Source: Polynucleobacter sp. MWH-HuK1
Lineage (GTDB): Bacteria; Pseudomonadota; Gammaproteobacteria; Burkholderiales; Burkholderiaceae
Reading direction: 5' to 3'
NCBI RefSeq assembly: GCF_018881815.1
Contig: NZ_JACVPP010000001.1
Coordinates: forward strand, 983,040-1,047,039
Length of the DNA: 64,000 bases
The position numbers were made by a program, and so were the translations under genes. A model generated the notes under the pieces. That model was not told the DNA's origin. It ran no database searches and saw only the letters and a list, made by a program, of their open reading frames with translations. Below are positions 45,121 to 54,136 of this stretch, in pieces. Positions within the stretch are counted from its first letter, which is position 1. Each line of letters starts with the position of its first letter.

Positions 45121-45516
45121 ATGAATTTAATTGAAAAAATTGAGCAAGAAGAGATTGCTCGCTTAAGTGCTAACAAAGTATTGCCAAGCTTTGCTCCTGG
45201 CGACACGGTAGTAGTTAGCGTAAACGTAGTTGAGGGTACACGTAAGCGTGCCCAGGCCTTTGAAGGCGTTGTGATTGCTAAGCGCAATCGCGGACTCAAT
45301 TCCAGCTTTATCGTTCGCAAGATTTCATCTGGCGAAGGTGTAGAGCGTACATTCCAAACTTACTCACCATTGATCGCTGGTATTGAAGTGAAGCGTCGCG
45401 GTGATGTACGTCGTGCGAAGTTGTACTACTTACGCGATCGTTCAGGTAAGTCTGCACGTATTAAAGAGAAACTTCCTGCACGTAAGACTGCAGCATCAGC
45501 TCCAGCTGCAGAATAA
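45121..45516 (+). CDS. rplS: 50S ribosomal protein L19
   Basis: The 131-residue protein contains [45 protein letters not shown] and [13 protein letters not shown], then [23 protein letters not shown]. All of this is standard L19. It ends with a short Ala-rich tail ([10 protein letters not shown]) common in betaproteobacteria. It closes the rpsP operon and is followed by an intrinsic terminator. Confidence 0.97.
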   Translation: MNLIEKIEQEEIARLSANKVLPSFAPGDTVVVSVNVVEGTRKRAQAFEGVVIAKRNRGLNSSFIVRKISSGEGVERTFQTYSPLIAGIEVKRRGDVRRAKLYYLRDRSGKSARIKEKLPARKTAASAPAAE

Positions 45517-45531
45517 ATGTCGGCTTGAAAT

Positions 45532-45559
45532 AAAAAAGGCGGCCTCGGTCGCCTTTTTT
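45532..45559 (+). terminator. Intrinsic terminator after rplS
   Basis: AAAAAAGGCG and CGCCTTTTTT flank GCCTCGGT, giving a hairpin with A and T tracts on both sides. It lies 15 nt past the rplS stop and only 13 nt before the start of the Nudix gene. Confidence 0.9.
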
Positions 45560-45572
45560 GTTGCCTTAGAAT

Positions 45573-46316
45573 ATGAATATGCCCAAGACGCCAAGCCCTG
45601 AAGACTACGCAATCAATGTTGCTGCGCCTCCAGGATTTGATGCGCAAGCAGTTCCGATTCATCAGGTATGCACTCATGAAAAAAAGGTGGCAAAAGAATT
45701 TCTTGAGCCAGCCGGTTTAAAGCAGCGTTTGCAATCTCCACCAGAATGGCAGCCAGAAATTACCGATGAAAATCGTCATGTGATTGCCGCAGATATTATT
45801 GCCAAACGCGAGGCTGCCGGAAAAGTTACTAAAGCAGCGGTACTCATTCCTCTTGTATTAAAGGAGGAAGGATTGTCGGTGCTGCTAACGCAAAGAACGA
45901 ATCATTTGCGTGATCACGCAGGGCAAATTAGTTTTCCAGGGGGTCGTATGGATCCAGAGGATCAAAGCCCAAATGACACTGCTTTACGAGAGAGTCATGA
46001 AGAGATTGGACTTGATCCCAAGAGAGTTGAGATTATTGGTCATATGCCTCAGTATTTAACGGTATCCGGCTATAGCGTGACGCCAGTAGTAGGATTTGTT
46101 CAAGCTCAGGCAGAATATGTCTTAGATGAGTTTGAGGTAGCGGATGTATTTGAAGTGCCCTTGAGTTTTTTGCTTGATCCCGCCAACCATCAGGTTAGAC
46201 TGTGGCAAAGTGAGCAGGGCGGACGACGTTTTTATTCAATGCCTTATGAGAACCGCTTTATTTGGGGTGCCACTGCGGGAATGTTGCGTAACCTTTATCA
46301 TTTATTAAAAGTATGA
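45573..46316 (+). CDS. CoA pyrophosphatase (Nudix hydrolase)
   Basis: The 247-residue protein has the CoA-type Nudix motif ISFPGGRMDPEDQSPNDTAL followed by RESHEEIGLDP. It also has the upstream LLTQRTNHLRDHAGQ segment specific to CoA pyrophosphatases (NudL type). It cleaves CoA or oxidised CoA to phosphopantetheine and 3',5'-ADP. About 95 N-terminal residues precede the domain. The start is uncertain; an ATG six bases downstream, encoding the second Met of MNMP, is equally plausible. It overlaps the CobD/CbiB-like gene by 4 nt. Confidence 0.9.
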   Translation: MNMPKTPSPEDYAINVAAPPGFDAQAVPIHQVCTHEKKVAKEFLEPAGLKQRLQSPPEWQPEITDENRHVIAADIIAKREAAGKVTKAAVLIPLVLKEEGLSVLLTQRTNHLRDHAGQISFPGGRMDPEDQSPNDTALRESHEEIGLDPKRVEIIGHMPQYLTVSGYSVTPVVGFVQAQAEYVLDEFEVADVFEVPLSFLLDPANHQVRLWQSEQGGRRFYSMPYENRFIWGATAGMLRNLYHLLKV

Positions 46317-47272
46317 CTTTCTTTTCTATTCTCTTCGCGCTCATTGCTGAGCAATATCGCCCAGTAACTTCAAGCCATTGGATTGCGCGTGTTTGTGCTC
46401 GTTGGTTAGATTGGGTTGCTGCTGAATTCGGTGGCAAGACTGAAGAAGGCGCAAGCCCTGTAGGTGCGCGTATGGCCTGTTTGGTTGCCTTCATCTTGCC
46501 AACCTTCCTAGTCTTCATGGTGTATGTCGTTTGCATGGTGACATACCCCATCCTCGGATTTTTTTGGAATATCGTTATCGCTTATTTGTTTTTTGGCTTT
46601 CGTCAGTTCAGCCATTCATTTACTGCTGTGCATGAAGCAATTGAAGCACATGATTTGCCGGGAGCTCGTGCTGCCTTAGGTGAGTGGTACGGACCTGACT
46701 TAGATACTTCCAACTTGACTGAGACTGAAGTGATTTCTTTGGCACTTGAGCGTGCCATTATCGGCTCACACCATCATGTCTTTGGTGTTCTGTTTTGGTT
46801 CATGATGCCAATGGGCCCTGCGGGCGTTGTGCTCTATCGCTTGGCAGACATTGCTGCGCAACGTTGGTCTGAGCGCGGCGACTTAAATCTTAGTGAGGCT
46901 GCGCGTCATTTCTTCTATGTGTTGGATTGGGTTCCTGCACGCATTACTGCTATGGGCTTTGCAATTGTTGGTAACTTCGAAGGCGCTGTTTATGGTTGGC
47001 GTTACCTGACACAAAAATGGTCTGATTCTTTATCAGCCGTGATTCTCGCTGCTGGTAGTGGTGCACTCGGTGTTCGCTTAGGTGAGCCAATGAGCGAGCC
47101 GAATAGTGACGAAGCATTGCGTATGGCTGAGGCGGGTGAGCCAGTAGTTTATGAAGTAGGTCTTGAGCCTAATGAGCGCACCATGCGCTCTGCAGTGGGA
47201 TTGGTTTGGCGCCTTGTTATCGCTTGGATGGCTTTGTTGCTAATGCTGACCATCGCTCTTTGGCTTGGCTAA
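46313..47272 (+). CDS. CobD/CbiB (or AmpE)-like integral membrane protein
   Basis: The 319-residue protein has several membrane helices (MACLVAFILPTFLVFMVYVVCM, GFFWNIVIAYLFFGFRQF, HVFGVLFWFMMPMGPAGVVL and a last one at the C-terminus). It contains the CobD/CbiB-like AIIGSHHHVFGVLFWFMMPM and VLDWVPARITAMGFAIVGNF. True CbiB makes adenosylcobinamide, but no other cobalamin genes are visible. Betaproteobacterial homologues in this position are usually unassigned and may instead be AmpE-like envelope or signalling proteins. It overlaps the Nudix gene by 4 nt and the convergent rsgA by 56 nt. Confidence 0.72.
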   Translation: MTFFSILFALIAEQYRPVTSSHWIARVCARWLDWVAAEFGGKTEEGASPVGARMACLVAFILPTFLVFMVYVVCMVTYPILGFFWNIVIAYLFFGFRQFSHSFTAVHEAIEAHDLPGARAALGEWYGPDLDTSNLTETEVISLALERAIIGSHHHVFGVLFWFMMPMGPAGVVLYRLADIAAQRWSERGDLNLSEAARHFFYVLDWVPARITAMGFAIVGNFEGAVYGWRYLTQKWSDSLSAVILAAGSGALGVRLGEPMSEPNSDEALRMAEAGEPVVYEVGLEPNERTMRSAVGLVWRLVIAWMALLLMLTIALWLG

Positions 47273-48230
47273 TTCCCTGAATTTGTACATCCGCTGTTTT
47301 TGAATCAGAGTGCAATTGTCTAAATAGCGCCAGTCTTTCTGGCGCTATTTCATTTTTATCCACTGCTTCTCGTACTGCGCAATCTGGCTCAGATAAATGC
47401 GCGCAATTATGAAAGCGACACTTACCAAGCAAGTCTTTAAATTCTCTAAAAGCGTGCTGCAGTTCACTGACAGACATATGTGCCAAGCCAAATTCCTGAA
47501 AGCCTGGCGAATCAATCAGTGCGCCGAGCGTGCCGGTCGCATCTCTGCCCCAGGCTTCTGGAAGTTCAAAGTAGCGGCATGCAGTGGTAGTATGTTTGCC
47601 GGTATCTAGGCGCACCGAATACTCTTGGGTCAGCGCTGCGGCATTCGGTATCCAGGCATTAAGTAAGCTGGACTTGCCCATACCCGATTGACCAACAAAA
47701 ACAGAAACTTTGCCTTGCAAGGCTGTACGCAAGGAGTCTATCGAGGCGGGATCAAATTTGGCAGAGACTTCGCTGACCTGATAGCCCATGCGCGCATAGG
47801 GTGCGATGATTTTTCGAGCGTGCTCTAAATTATCTTTGAGATCGCATTTATTGAGCAGGATATGTAGACCAATTTGATTGGCTTCTGCGGCTACTACCGC
47901 TCTTCCCAACAGATCTGGCGAGAAAGTTGGCTGTGTTGCGAGTACTACTAGGATTTGATCAACGTTGGAAGCAATCAACTTGCTTTTAAATGCGTCTGAG
48001 CGATAGAGAAGATTTTCTCGAGGCTCAATTTGAATGATGCGCGCTTGATCTGCAGAGGTCATTTCAAGCAACATGCGATCACCCACGGCACCGATATGCT
48101 GCTTGGCGGGTGTACTTACTTGAATCAGTGGGCCACTGGGTGATTCGCAGCCATTGGTATCTGCAATCAAACGCTGCGCTAAATAATGCCTTCCGTAGGA
48201 GGCAATGAGTAACGCATGAAACTGTTCCAT
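47217..48230 (-). CDS. rsgA: Ribosome small subunit-dependent GTPase A
   Basis: The 337-residue protein has an OB-fold start (LIASYGRHYLAQRLI) and a circularly permuted GTPase order. G4 (LNKCDLKDN) precedes G1 (VFVGQSGMGKSSLLN) and G3 (DSPGFQEFGL). A C-terminal zinc site, CRFHNCAHLSEPDCAV, follows. RsgA assists late 30S assembly. Its C-terminal tail is encoded over the end of the convergent CobD-like gene. It lies 2 nt behind the M48 peptidase gene on the minus strand, so both are likely co-transcribed. Confidence 0.96.
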   Translation of the reverse strand: MEQFHALLIASYGRHYLAQRLIADTNGCESPSGPLIQVSTPAKQHIGAVGDRMLLEMTSADQARIIQIEPRENLLYRSDAFKSKLIASNVDQILVVLATQPTFSPDLLGRAVVAAEANQIGLHILLNKCDLKDNLEHARKIIAPYARMGYQVSEVSAKFDPASIDSLRTALQGKVSVFVGQSGMGKSSLLNAWIPNAAALTQEYSVRLDTGKHTTTACRYFELPEAWGRDATGTLGALIDSPGFQEFGLAHMSVSELQHAFREFKDLLGKCRFHNCAHLSEPDCAVREAVDKNEIAPERLALFRQLHSDSKTADVQIQGISQAKERWSALATKPSKR

Positions 48231-48232
48231 CC

Positions 48233-49486
48233 TTATGAACTAAACCGTTGCAAGTTAGCGATACGCAAGGGCGCAGGTGGATGGGAGCTATAAAAAGCGG
48301 TATAGATTGGGTCGGGTGTGAGGGTTGACGCATTATCTTGGTATAACTTCACCAGTGCGGTAACTAAATCTTTTGCAGAAGATTTTTCTGCAGCAAAGCC
48401 GTCAGCCTCATACTCATGTTTGCGTGATGCTAGGCTAGAGAGTGGAGTAAAGAAGAAGCTAAACACTGGCGATACCAACATAAAGAGTGCTAGCGCAAGT
48501 CCGCCGTTATAGCCATTGAGGTTAGGCATTACGCCTAGGTCAGTATAGAACCAGACCTTAGTGCTAATCCAGCCTAAGAGAGCAAACATGGCAAAGCTCA
48601 ACGCAAAGGAAACCAAGAGTCGCTTACGAATATGGTTGCATTTGTAATGACCAAGCTCGTGTGCGAGCACTGCCTCTACTTCGCCTGGATTGAGCTTCTC
48701 AATTAAAGTATCGAAAAATACAATACGCTTAGCTTTGCCCATGCCAGCAAAAAAGGCATTGCCATGAGCGCTACGCTTACTACCATCCATAACAAATAGA
48801 CCTTGGCTGGCAAAGTCGCAGCGCTTGAGAAGCGCTTCAATCTGCGTCTTTAAAGGCCCTTCGTCTAGGGCTTCGAATTTATTAAACAGTGGTGCAATAA
48901 AAGTGGGGAAGACCCACTGCATGATCAAGCTAAAGACAGTTAATACTGCCCATGCCCATAACCACCATAAATCTCCTGCTTTTTCCATCAAGGACAAAAT
49001 AATCCAGAGCAGTGGCACGCCAATTGCGCCGCCTACTGATATCCCTTTAAACATATCTGAGAAGAATAGTTTTTTGGTCATCCGATTAAAGCCAAAGCGT
49101 TCCTCTAGATGAAATTGCTTGTACCAAGAAAATGGAATGTCGAGCACTCCAGAGATAAGCACAATGGAAACAAGCAGAGCCATTTGCTGAGGAATGCCTT
49201 CACCTAGAAGCTGCAGTAAAGCCATATTCAATATCTGCAAGCCACCCAATAAGGTGAAGCAAATTAAAATGATGGCACTGACGCCATTTTCTATAATGCC
49301 AAGGCGTAATTTGGCGATAGTGTAGTCAGCAGCTTTCTGATGTTCTGCTAAAGTCACTTTTTCAGCGAATTCTGCAGGAACGGCATCACGATGCTTCGCC
49401 ACATAGCGAATTTGACGTTGGGACAGCCAGTGGCGCAAGCCAAAACTAGCAATAAAAGCGATTAGAAAAATAATTGTGAATGTCAT
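48233..49486 (-). CDS. M48 family (Ste24/CAAX-protease-like) membrane zinc metalloprotease
   Basis: I start at the ATG at 49486, giving 417 residues, because it begins directly with the first membrane helix ([15 protein letters not shown]). The ORF-track extension runs into the orn promoter region. The zinc motif is [14 protein letters not shown], with the third ligand in the [12 protein letters not shown] segment. Six or so membrane helices and [15 protein letters not shown] match Ste24-type M48 enzymes. Bacteria lack prenylated CAAX proteins, so it is presumably a membrane-protein quality-control protease like HtpX or BepA. It is divergent from orn with only 15 nt between the starts. Confidence 0.93.
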   Translation of the reverse strand: MTFTIIFLIAFIASFGLRHWLSQRQIRYVAKHRDAVPAEFAEKVTLAEHQKAADYTIAKLRLGIIENGVSAIILICFTLLGGLQILNMALLQLLGEGIPQQMALLVSIVLISGVLDIPFSWYKQFHLEERFGFNRMTKKLFFSDMFKGISVGGAIGVPLLWIILSLMEKAGDLWWLWAWAVLTVFSLIMQWVFPTFIAPLFNKFEALDEGPLKTQIEALLKRCDFASQGLFVMDGSKRSAHGNAFFAGMGKAKRIVFFDTLIEKLNPGEVEAVLAHELGHYKCNHIRKRLLVSFALSFAMFALLGWISTKVWFYTDLGVMPNLNGYNGGLALALFMLVSPVFSFFFTPLSSLASRKHEYEADGFAAEKSSAKDLVTALVKLYQDNASTLTPDPIYTAFYSSHPPAPLRIANLQRFSS

Positions 49487-49501
49487 GAGATCATTATAGA
49501 T

Positions 49502-50098
49502 ATGAGCGAGCAAATTAACACAGCGCCAACACCGGTAGCCAAAGCGGCACCAGCCAATGAGCACCTCATTTGGGTGGATATGGAGATGTCGGGTTTAAAC
49601 CCTGAAACCGAGCGGATTTTGGAGATTGCCATCATTGTTACGGATGCCCATCTAAACACTATTGCCACAGCCCCTGTTTGGGTTGTGCATCAAGACGATG
49701 CAGTCTTGGATGCTATGGACGCCTGGAATAAGGGTACTCATGGGCGTTCAGGTCTGATCGATAAAGTGAAGGCGTCCACTTTGGATGAGGCCACTGTTGA
49801 AGCTGAATGCATTGCATTTCTGAAAAAATACATTAAGGCAGGTATTGCGCCGATGTGCGGCAACACTATTGGTCAAGACAGACGCTTTATGGCTAAGTAC
49901 ATGCCTAAATTGGAGGCTTACTTTCATTATCGAAATATCGATGTGTCTACCTTAAAAGAGCTCTGCAAACGTTGGCACCCCGAGTTGGTCAAAGGCTTCA
50001 CTAAAAAGCAGGCCCATACAGCGCTGGCTGATATTGAGGAGTCAATTGAAGAACTCAAGTACTACCGCGAAAAATTTATCGTACCCTTGCCGCAGTAA
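49502..50098 (+). CDS. orn: Oligoribonuclease
   Basis: The 198-residue DEDDh exonuclease has [20 protein letters not shown] (first D and E), [30 protein letters not shown] and [18 protein letters not shown], in which the last H and D lie. It degrades two- to five-nucleotide RNA fragments and also pGpG from c-di-GMP breakdown. The N-terminus has about 15 extra residues before the domain. A strong bidirectional terminator follows. It shares a very short divergent promoter region with the M48 gene. Confidence 0.96.
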   Translation: MSEQINTAPTPVAKAAPANEHLIWVDMEMSGLNPETERILEIAIIVTDAHLNTIATAPVWVVHQDDAVLDAMDAWNKGTHGRSGLIDKVKASTLDEATVEAECIAFLKKYIKAGIAPMCGNTIGQDRRFMAKYMPKLEAYFHYRNIDVSTLKELCKRWHPELVKGFTKKQAHTALADIEESIEELKYYREKFIVPLPQ

Positions 50099-50114
50099 TT
50101 AAATAAATACCGCA

Positions 50115-50149
50115 AAAGAAAAAGGTCCGCAATGCGGACCTTTTTCTTT
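50115..50149. terminator. Bidirectional intrinsic terminator between orn and mog
   Basis: AAAGAAAAAGGTCCGC-AAT-GCGGACCTTTTTCTTT is a perfect inverted repeat with A and T tracts. It serves the convergent orn (plus) and mog (minus) genes. Confidence 0.95.
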
Positions 50150-50173
50150 GCTGACAGGCGACTACTATTTTGA

Positions 50174-50797
50174 TTACTTTTTAATCGCACTCTTGGGTCT
50201 AAAGGCCTTAATCACTGCTTCATCGGTTTCGATATATGGACCACCAATTAAATCGATACAGTAGGGTACAGCAGCAAAGATGCCAGGAACGATCGATTTT
50301 CCGTTCTCATCTTTGAGGCCTTCGAGCGTTTCTGCAATCGCCTTGGGTTGACCAGGCAAGTTAATGACAAGCGCAGCATGACCATCGACTTCTCTCAGAA
50401 CGGCGGTTTGCCGAGAAAGAATTGCAGTGGGTACAAAGTTCAGGCTAATTTGACGCATTTGTTCGCCAAAACCGGGCATTTCACGGGTTCCGGCATCGCG
50501 GGTAGCCTCAGGGGTGACATCTCTTCTTGAGGGGCCTGTGCCGCCTGTAGTGAGCACTAGGTCACAGCCCAACTCATCCACCAACTCAACAATGGTTTCG
50601 GTGATGACTTCAGACTCATCGGCAATCAAGCGTTCATGAAAGGCGCAGGGATTACTAATTGCTTTCATGAGCCAGGCTTGTAGCGCAGGGATGCCTTCGT
50701 CCTGATAGACGCCCTTGCTGGCGCGGTCTGAGATGGAAATGAGGCCAATTTTGACCTCATTTGGGCTATTTCGTTTTAGGGCTTCGGTATGCTTCAT
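50174..50797 (-). CDS. mog: Molybdopterin adenylyltransferase (Mog/MoaB family)
   Basis: The 207-residue protein contains IGLISISDRASKGVYQDEGI and the MPT-binding LVLTTGGTGPSRRDVTPEAT. It continues with TREMPGFGEQMRQIS, SRQTAVLREVDGHAALVINLPGQP and a C-terminal PYCIDLIGGPYIETDE. The last stretch is typical of Mog and absent from short MoaB. Mog adenylates molybdopterin before molybdenum insertion. It is divergent from pmbA with 26 nt between starts, a common proteobacterial arrangement. No other moa or moe gene is visible. Confidence 0.92.
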   Translation of the reverse strand: MKHTEALKRNSPNEVKIGLISISDRASKGVYQDEGIPALQAWLMKAISNPCAFHERLIADESEVITETIVELVDELGCDLVLTTGGTGPSRRDVTPEATRDAGTREMPGFGEQMRQISLNFVPTAILSRQTAVLREVDGHAALVINLPGQPKAIAETLEGLKDENGKSIVPGIFAAVPYCIDLIGGPYIETDEAVIKAFRPKSAIKK

Positions 50798-50823
50798 GTT
50801 TCTATTCTAGCTATTATTAGGGT

Positions 50824-52170
50824 ATGTTTACATACACATCGAATCAGTTTCAAGAAATCATCGATTTCATGCTCAAAGAGGCCAAAAGAAGGGGGGCCTC
50901 AGATGCCGTCGCTGAAGTTTCCGAGGGGCAAGGCCTATCTGTGACTGTTCGCAAGGGTGAAGTCGAGACCATCGAGCAAAGCCTAGATAAACAAGTAGGC
51001 GTTACATTATTTTTGGGCCACCATCGTGGCAATGCTAGTACTAGTGACTTTTCTAAAGAGTCCCTCAAGGCAACGGTAGACGCTGCATTTCATATTGCTC
51101 AACATACGGCAGAAGATGTATGTGCTGGTCCAGCAGAGGCTGACTTGCTAGAAAAACATCCTCAGGATTTAGATTTATTTCATCCGTGGAATATCGATGC
51201 AGCTGCTGCTGTAGAGATCGCGCGTAGTGCCGAAGGTGCAGCATTTGCCGTGAGCAAACAAATTCAAAATAGTGATGGCGCATCTGTATCTGCACATCAT
51301 GCACATTTCATGATGGGGACATCTCTCGGCTTTATGGGTGGTTATCCATTTTCTCGCCACTATATTTCCTGTGCTCCTATTGCAAGTTCGGACGGTAAAA
51401 AATCGCATATGCAGCGCGATGATTGGTATTCCAGTTCACGCATCCCTGAGGAGCTAGCTGATCCTGCTGCGATTGGCCGATATGCGGCTCAGCGAGCTTT
51501 GTCTCGGCTCAAGGCAAGATCATTGACTACTCGACGTTGCCCTGTGATCTTTGAGGCGCCATTGGCTGCAGGCTTATTGGGTGGCTTGGTACAAGCGGTT
51601 TCAGGAGGCGCTTTATACCGGCGCTCTAGCTTTTTGCTCGATAGCTTAGGCAAGCAAGTCTTACCAAAACATGTCAGCTTGTTTGAGGAGCCACATTTAA
51701 AGTCAATGACTGGAAGCGCTCCATTTGATGAGGAGGGGGTAAAAACCTCTGCTCGCACGGTGGTAGATAAAGGGGTATTGCAAGGTTACTTTTTATCAAC
51801 CTACTCGGCGCGTAAATTAGGCATGAAGACCACCGGCAACGCGGGCGGCTCTCACCATCTCACTTTGCAAAGCAAGAAAACGCCAAAGGGTGGTTTACCT
51901 GCTTTACTAAAAGAAATGGGCACAGGTCTATTGGTTACAGAGTTAATGGGTCAAGGTGTTAACTACGTGACGGGCGATTATTCGCGCGGTGCATTTGGTT
52001 ATTGGGTTGAAAACGGTGAGATCCAATATCCTGTTGAAGAGGTCACTATTGCTGGTAATTTGCGCGATATGCTGATGGATATTCAGCTTATAGGTAGTGA
52101 TACGCTGATCCGTGGGACCAAAGAAACAGGGTCGATCTTGCTAGGCTCAATGACAGTTGGTGGAAAATAA
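50824..52170 (+). CDS. pmbA: Metalloprotease PmbA/TldE
   Basis: The 448-residue protein has the PmbA layout, with ASDAVAEVSEGQGLSVTVRKGEVE, SFLLDSLGKQVLP, FDEEGVKTSARTVVDKGVLQGYFLS and NAGGSHHLTLQSKK. It ends with MDIQLIGSDTLIRGTKETGS. It works with TldD as a heterodimeric protease that trims unfolded peptides and matures microcin B17 and CcdA-type targets. TldD carries the metal site and is presumably encoded elsewhere. The TRAP binding-protein gene follows 19 nt later. Confidence 0.95.
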   Translation: MFTYTSNQFQEIIDFMLKEAKRRGASDAVAEVSEGQGLSVTVRKGEVETIEQSLDKQVGVTLFLGHHRGNASTSDFSKESLKATVDAAFHIAQHTAEDVCAGPAEADLLEKHPQDLDLFHPWNIDAAAAVEIARSAEGAAFAVSKQIQNSDGASVSAHHAHFMMGTSLGFMGGYPFSRHYISCAPIASSDGKKSHMQRDDWYSSSRIPEELADPAAIGRYAAQRALSRLKARSLTTRRCPVIFEAPLAAGLLGGLVQAVSGGALYRRSSFLLDSLGKQVLPKHVSLFEEPHLKSMTGSAPFDEEGVKTSARTVVDKGVLQGYFLSTYSARKLGMKTTGNAGGSHHLTLQSKKTPKGGLPALLKEMGTGLLVTELMGQGVNYVTGDYSRGAFGYWVENGEIQYPVEEVTIAGNLRDMLMDIQLIGSDTLIRGTKETGSILLGSMTVGGK

Positions 52171-52189
52171 TTTTAAGAGGGAGACATAA

Positions 52190-53272
52190 ATGCAAAGACG
52201 TTCATTTTTAAAGAAAGCTACTATTGGAGCTGGTGCTGCAGCTCTAGCTACCCCGTCACTGGCGCAAAACTTACCAACTTTAAATTGGCGCCTAGTGTCC
52301 AGTTTTCCTAAATCATTAGATACTTTGTTTGGTACCCCAGAAGTTTTTGCAAGTGCATTGCGTAAAGCAACGGATGGCAAATTTAATGTCAAAGTATTTG
52401 CAGCGGGTGAAGTAGTTCCGGCGCTGCAAGTATTGGATGCAGTTCAAAACGGCACAGTTGAGTGCGGACATACTGCGAGTTATTACTACTTGGGTAAAAA
52501 CAGCGCTTTCATATTTGATACTGCTGCTCCATTTGGCATGACAGCCAGACAGCAAGCTGCCTGGATGTTGCATGGCAATGGCATGAAGTTAATGCGCGAG
52601 CTCTATGCAAGCTACAACATTGTGAATTTCCTCGGCGGTCAGACTGGTACACAAATGGGCGGATGGTTTCGTAAAGAGATTAAATCTCCAGAAGATTTAA
52701 AGGGGCTCAAGTTCCGTATTGCAGGATTTGCAGGACAAGTGCTCGCAAAATTAGGCGTCGTTCCACAGCAGTTGCCTGCTGGTGAAATCTATTCAGCCTT
52801 AGAAAAAGGTACGATCGATGCCGCTGAATTTGTGGGTCCATATGATGATGAGAAGTTGGGTCTGGCTAAAGTGGCTAAAAATTATTATTACCCTGCTTTT
52901 TGGGAAGGCGCCGCAGGATTATCTTTCCTGGTGAATAAGAAGCAATGGGATTCATTACCACCCTCTTACCAAGCAGCATGGGAGGCGGCCTGTTTTGAAG
53001 CTCATACAGATATGTGCGCCAAGTATGATGCGCTCAATCCACCTGCGTTGCAGCGTTTACTTCAAAATGGCGCAGTACTTCGTAAGTTCAACACTACGAT
53101 CTTGGACGCTTGCTTTAAGGCTAGCCAGGAAACCTATGCAGAAGAATCTGCCAAGAACCCACAATTTAAAAAGATTTTTGAGGACTATCGCGCCTTTAGA
53201 AACATGGAGGCTCAGTGGTTCAATGTGGCCGAACAAGCGTTTTCACAATACAGCTTTAATAAGAAGCTTTAA
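52190..53272 (+). CDS. TRAP transporter substrate-binding protein with Tat signal (DctP/TakP-like)
   Basis: The 360-residue protein starts with a twin-arginine signal, QRRSFLKKATIGAGAAALATPSLA. The mature part is a DctP fold with LVSSFPKSLDTLFG, VLDAVQNGTVECGHTASYYYLGKN and GGWFRKEIKSPEDLKGLKFRI. The family arginine in the last segment binds the carboxylate, and EIYSALEKGTIDAAEFVGPYDD follows. It most resembles the alpha-keto acid binding TakP group. No DctQ or DctM gene adjoins it, so it is an orphan that must share a permease encoded elsewhere. Tat export implies cytoplasmic folding. Confidence 0.92.
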   Translation: MQRRSFLKKATIGAGAAALATPSLAQNLPTLNWRLVSSFPKSLDTLFGTPEVFASALRKATDGKFNVKVFAAGEVVPALQVLDAVQNGTVECGHTASYYYLGKNSAFIFDTAAPFGMTARQQAAWMLHGNGMKLMRELYASYNIVNFLGGQTGTQMGGWFRKEIKSPEDLKGLKFRIAGFAGQVLAKLGVVPQQLPAGEIYSALEKGTIDAAEFVGPYDDEKLGLAKVAKNYYYPAFWEGAAGLSFLVNKKQWDSLPPSYQAAWEAACFEAHTDMCAKYDALNPPALQRLLQNGAVLRKFNTTILDACFKASQETYAEESAKNPQFKKIFEDYRAFRNMEAQWFNVAEQAFSQYSFNKKL

Positions 53273-53290
53273 CCAGAATAGTATTTAGCG

Positions 53291-53320
53291 ATAGGGTTCC
53301 TAGTGGGCTCTATTTCTTTT
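53291..53320 (+). terminator. Intrinsic terminator after the TRAP binding-protein gene
   Basis: ATAGGGTTC-CTAGT-GGGCTCTAT gives a 9-bp stem with three wobble pairs and is followed by TTCTTTTT. It starts 19 nt past the stop codon. Confidence 0.65.
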
Positions 53321-53350
53321 TGGTGACTCTACGTTTGTTACTTTTAATCC

Positions 53351-54136
53351 ATGTTTGATTCGATTGCCTCTTCATTGACTCAGTCTTTTCACGCGCACTC
53401 ATTCATATTTTTTGTGTGTGCGGTGATTAGTGTCATCATCGTCGGGGTGTCAAAAAGCGGCTTTGGTGCGGGTCTTGGCATTCTGTCTCTTCCCTTGATG
53501 GCAAGCCAATCGAGTATTAACGAAGCCTTAGCAATTTTGCTGCCACTTTTAATTGCAATTGATTTGGTCGGGATGCGTAGGTTTATTCGCAATGCTAACT
53601 GGCGCATTCTGAAAATTATTATTCCACCGGCGATTGTAGGTGTTCTACTAGGGATGATTTTCTTTACCGCCATTACTCCAAAAGTATTAACACTCTCCAT
53701 TGGTATTTTTACGCTTCTATTTTTGATTCAGAATCTCGCCATGTCACGCCTGGAATTAAAGGAGACTAAGTCCTATCCATGGCTTGGGCGCGCCATGGGC
53801 TTGACCTCAGGATTCACTTCTTTTGTGGCGCATATTGGTGGCCCGCCTATTACCGTTTATATGCTCAGAGAGAATCTTTTGCCGATGGCCTACACCTCGA
53901 CCTTAGGAATCTTCTTTACGGTCATTAATTTTGGCAAGCTCGGACCATATGCCTATCTAGATCTTCTCAATTATCAACAGCTTGCAACCTCAATCATCTT
54001 ATTGCCTTGTGTACCAATTGGCGTCTACTTAGGGTTTTACTTAGCCAAAAAAATCTCCATGAAATGGTATTACCGTACAGTGAGATTCTTTTTACTAGTT
54101 GCTAGTATTAAGTTGATTTCTGACGGACTTATGTAG
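53351..54136 (+). CDS. Sulfite exporter TauE/SafE family (TSUP) membrane protein
   Basis: The 261-residue protein has about eight membrane helices and the TSUP repeats VGVSKSGFGAGLGILSLPLM (first half) and GLTSGFTSFVAHIGGPPITVYML (second half). Family members move sulfite, sulfoacetate or related organosulfur anions. The substrate is not evident, and no sulfonate catabolic genes are near. Its last 8 nt overlap the end of the convergent esterase gene, leaving no space for a terminator between them. Confidence 0.92.
   Translation: MFDSIASSLTQSFHAHSFIFFVCAVISVIIVGVSKSGFGAGLGILSLPLMASQSSINEALAILLPLLIAIDLVGMRRFIRNANWRILKIIIPPAIVGVLLGMIFFTAITPKVLTLSIGIFTLLFLIQNLAMSRLELKETKSYPWLGRAMGLTSGFTSFVAHIGGPPITVYMLRENLLPMAYTSTLGIFFTVINFGKLGPYAYLDLLNYQQLATSIILLPCVPIGVYLGFYLAKKISMKWYYRTVRFFLLVASIKLISDGLM

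Noticed and set aside
46313-47272. Assignment of the CobD/CbiB-like protein to cobalamin synthesis
   Set aside because: No other cobalamin gene is visible and homologues in this position are often unassigned, so I keep the call at family level.
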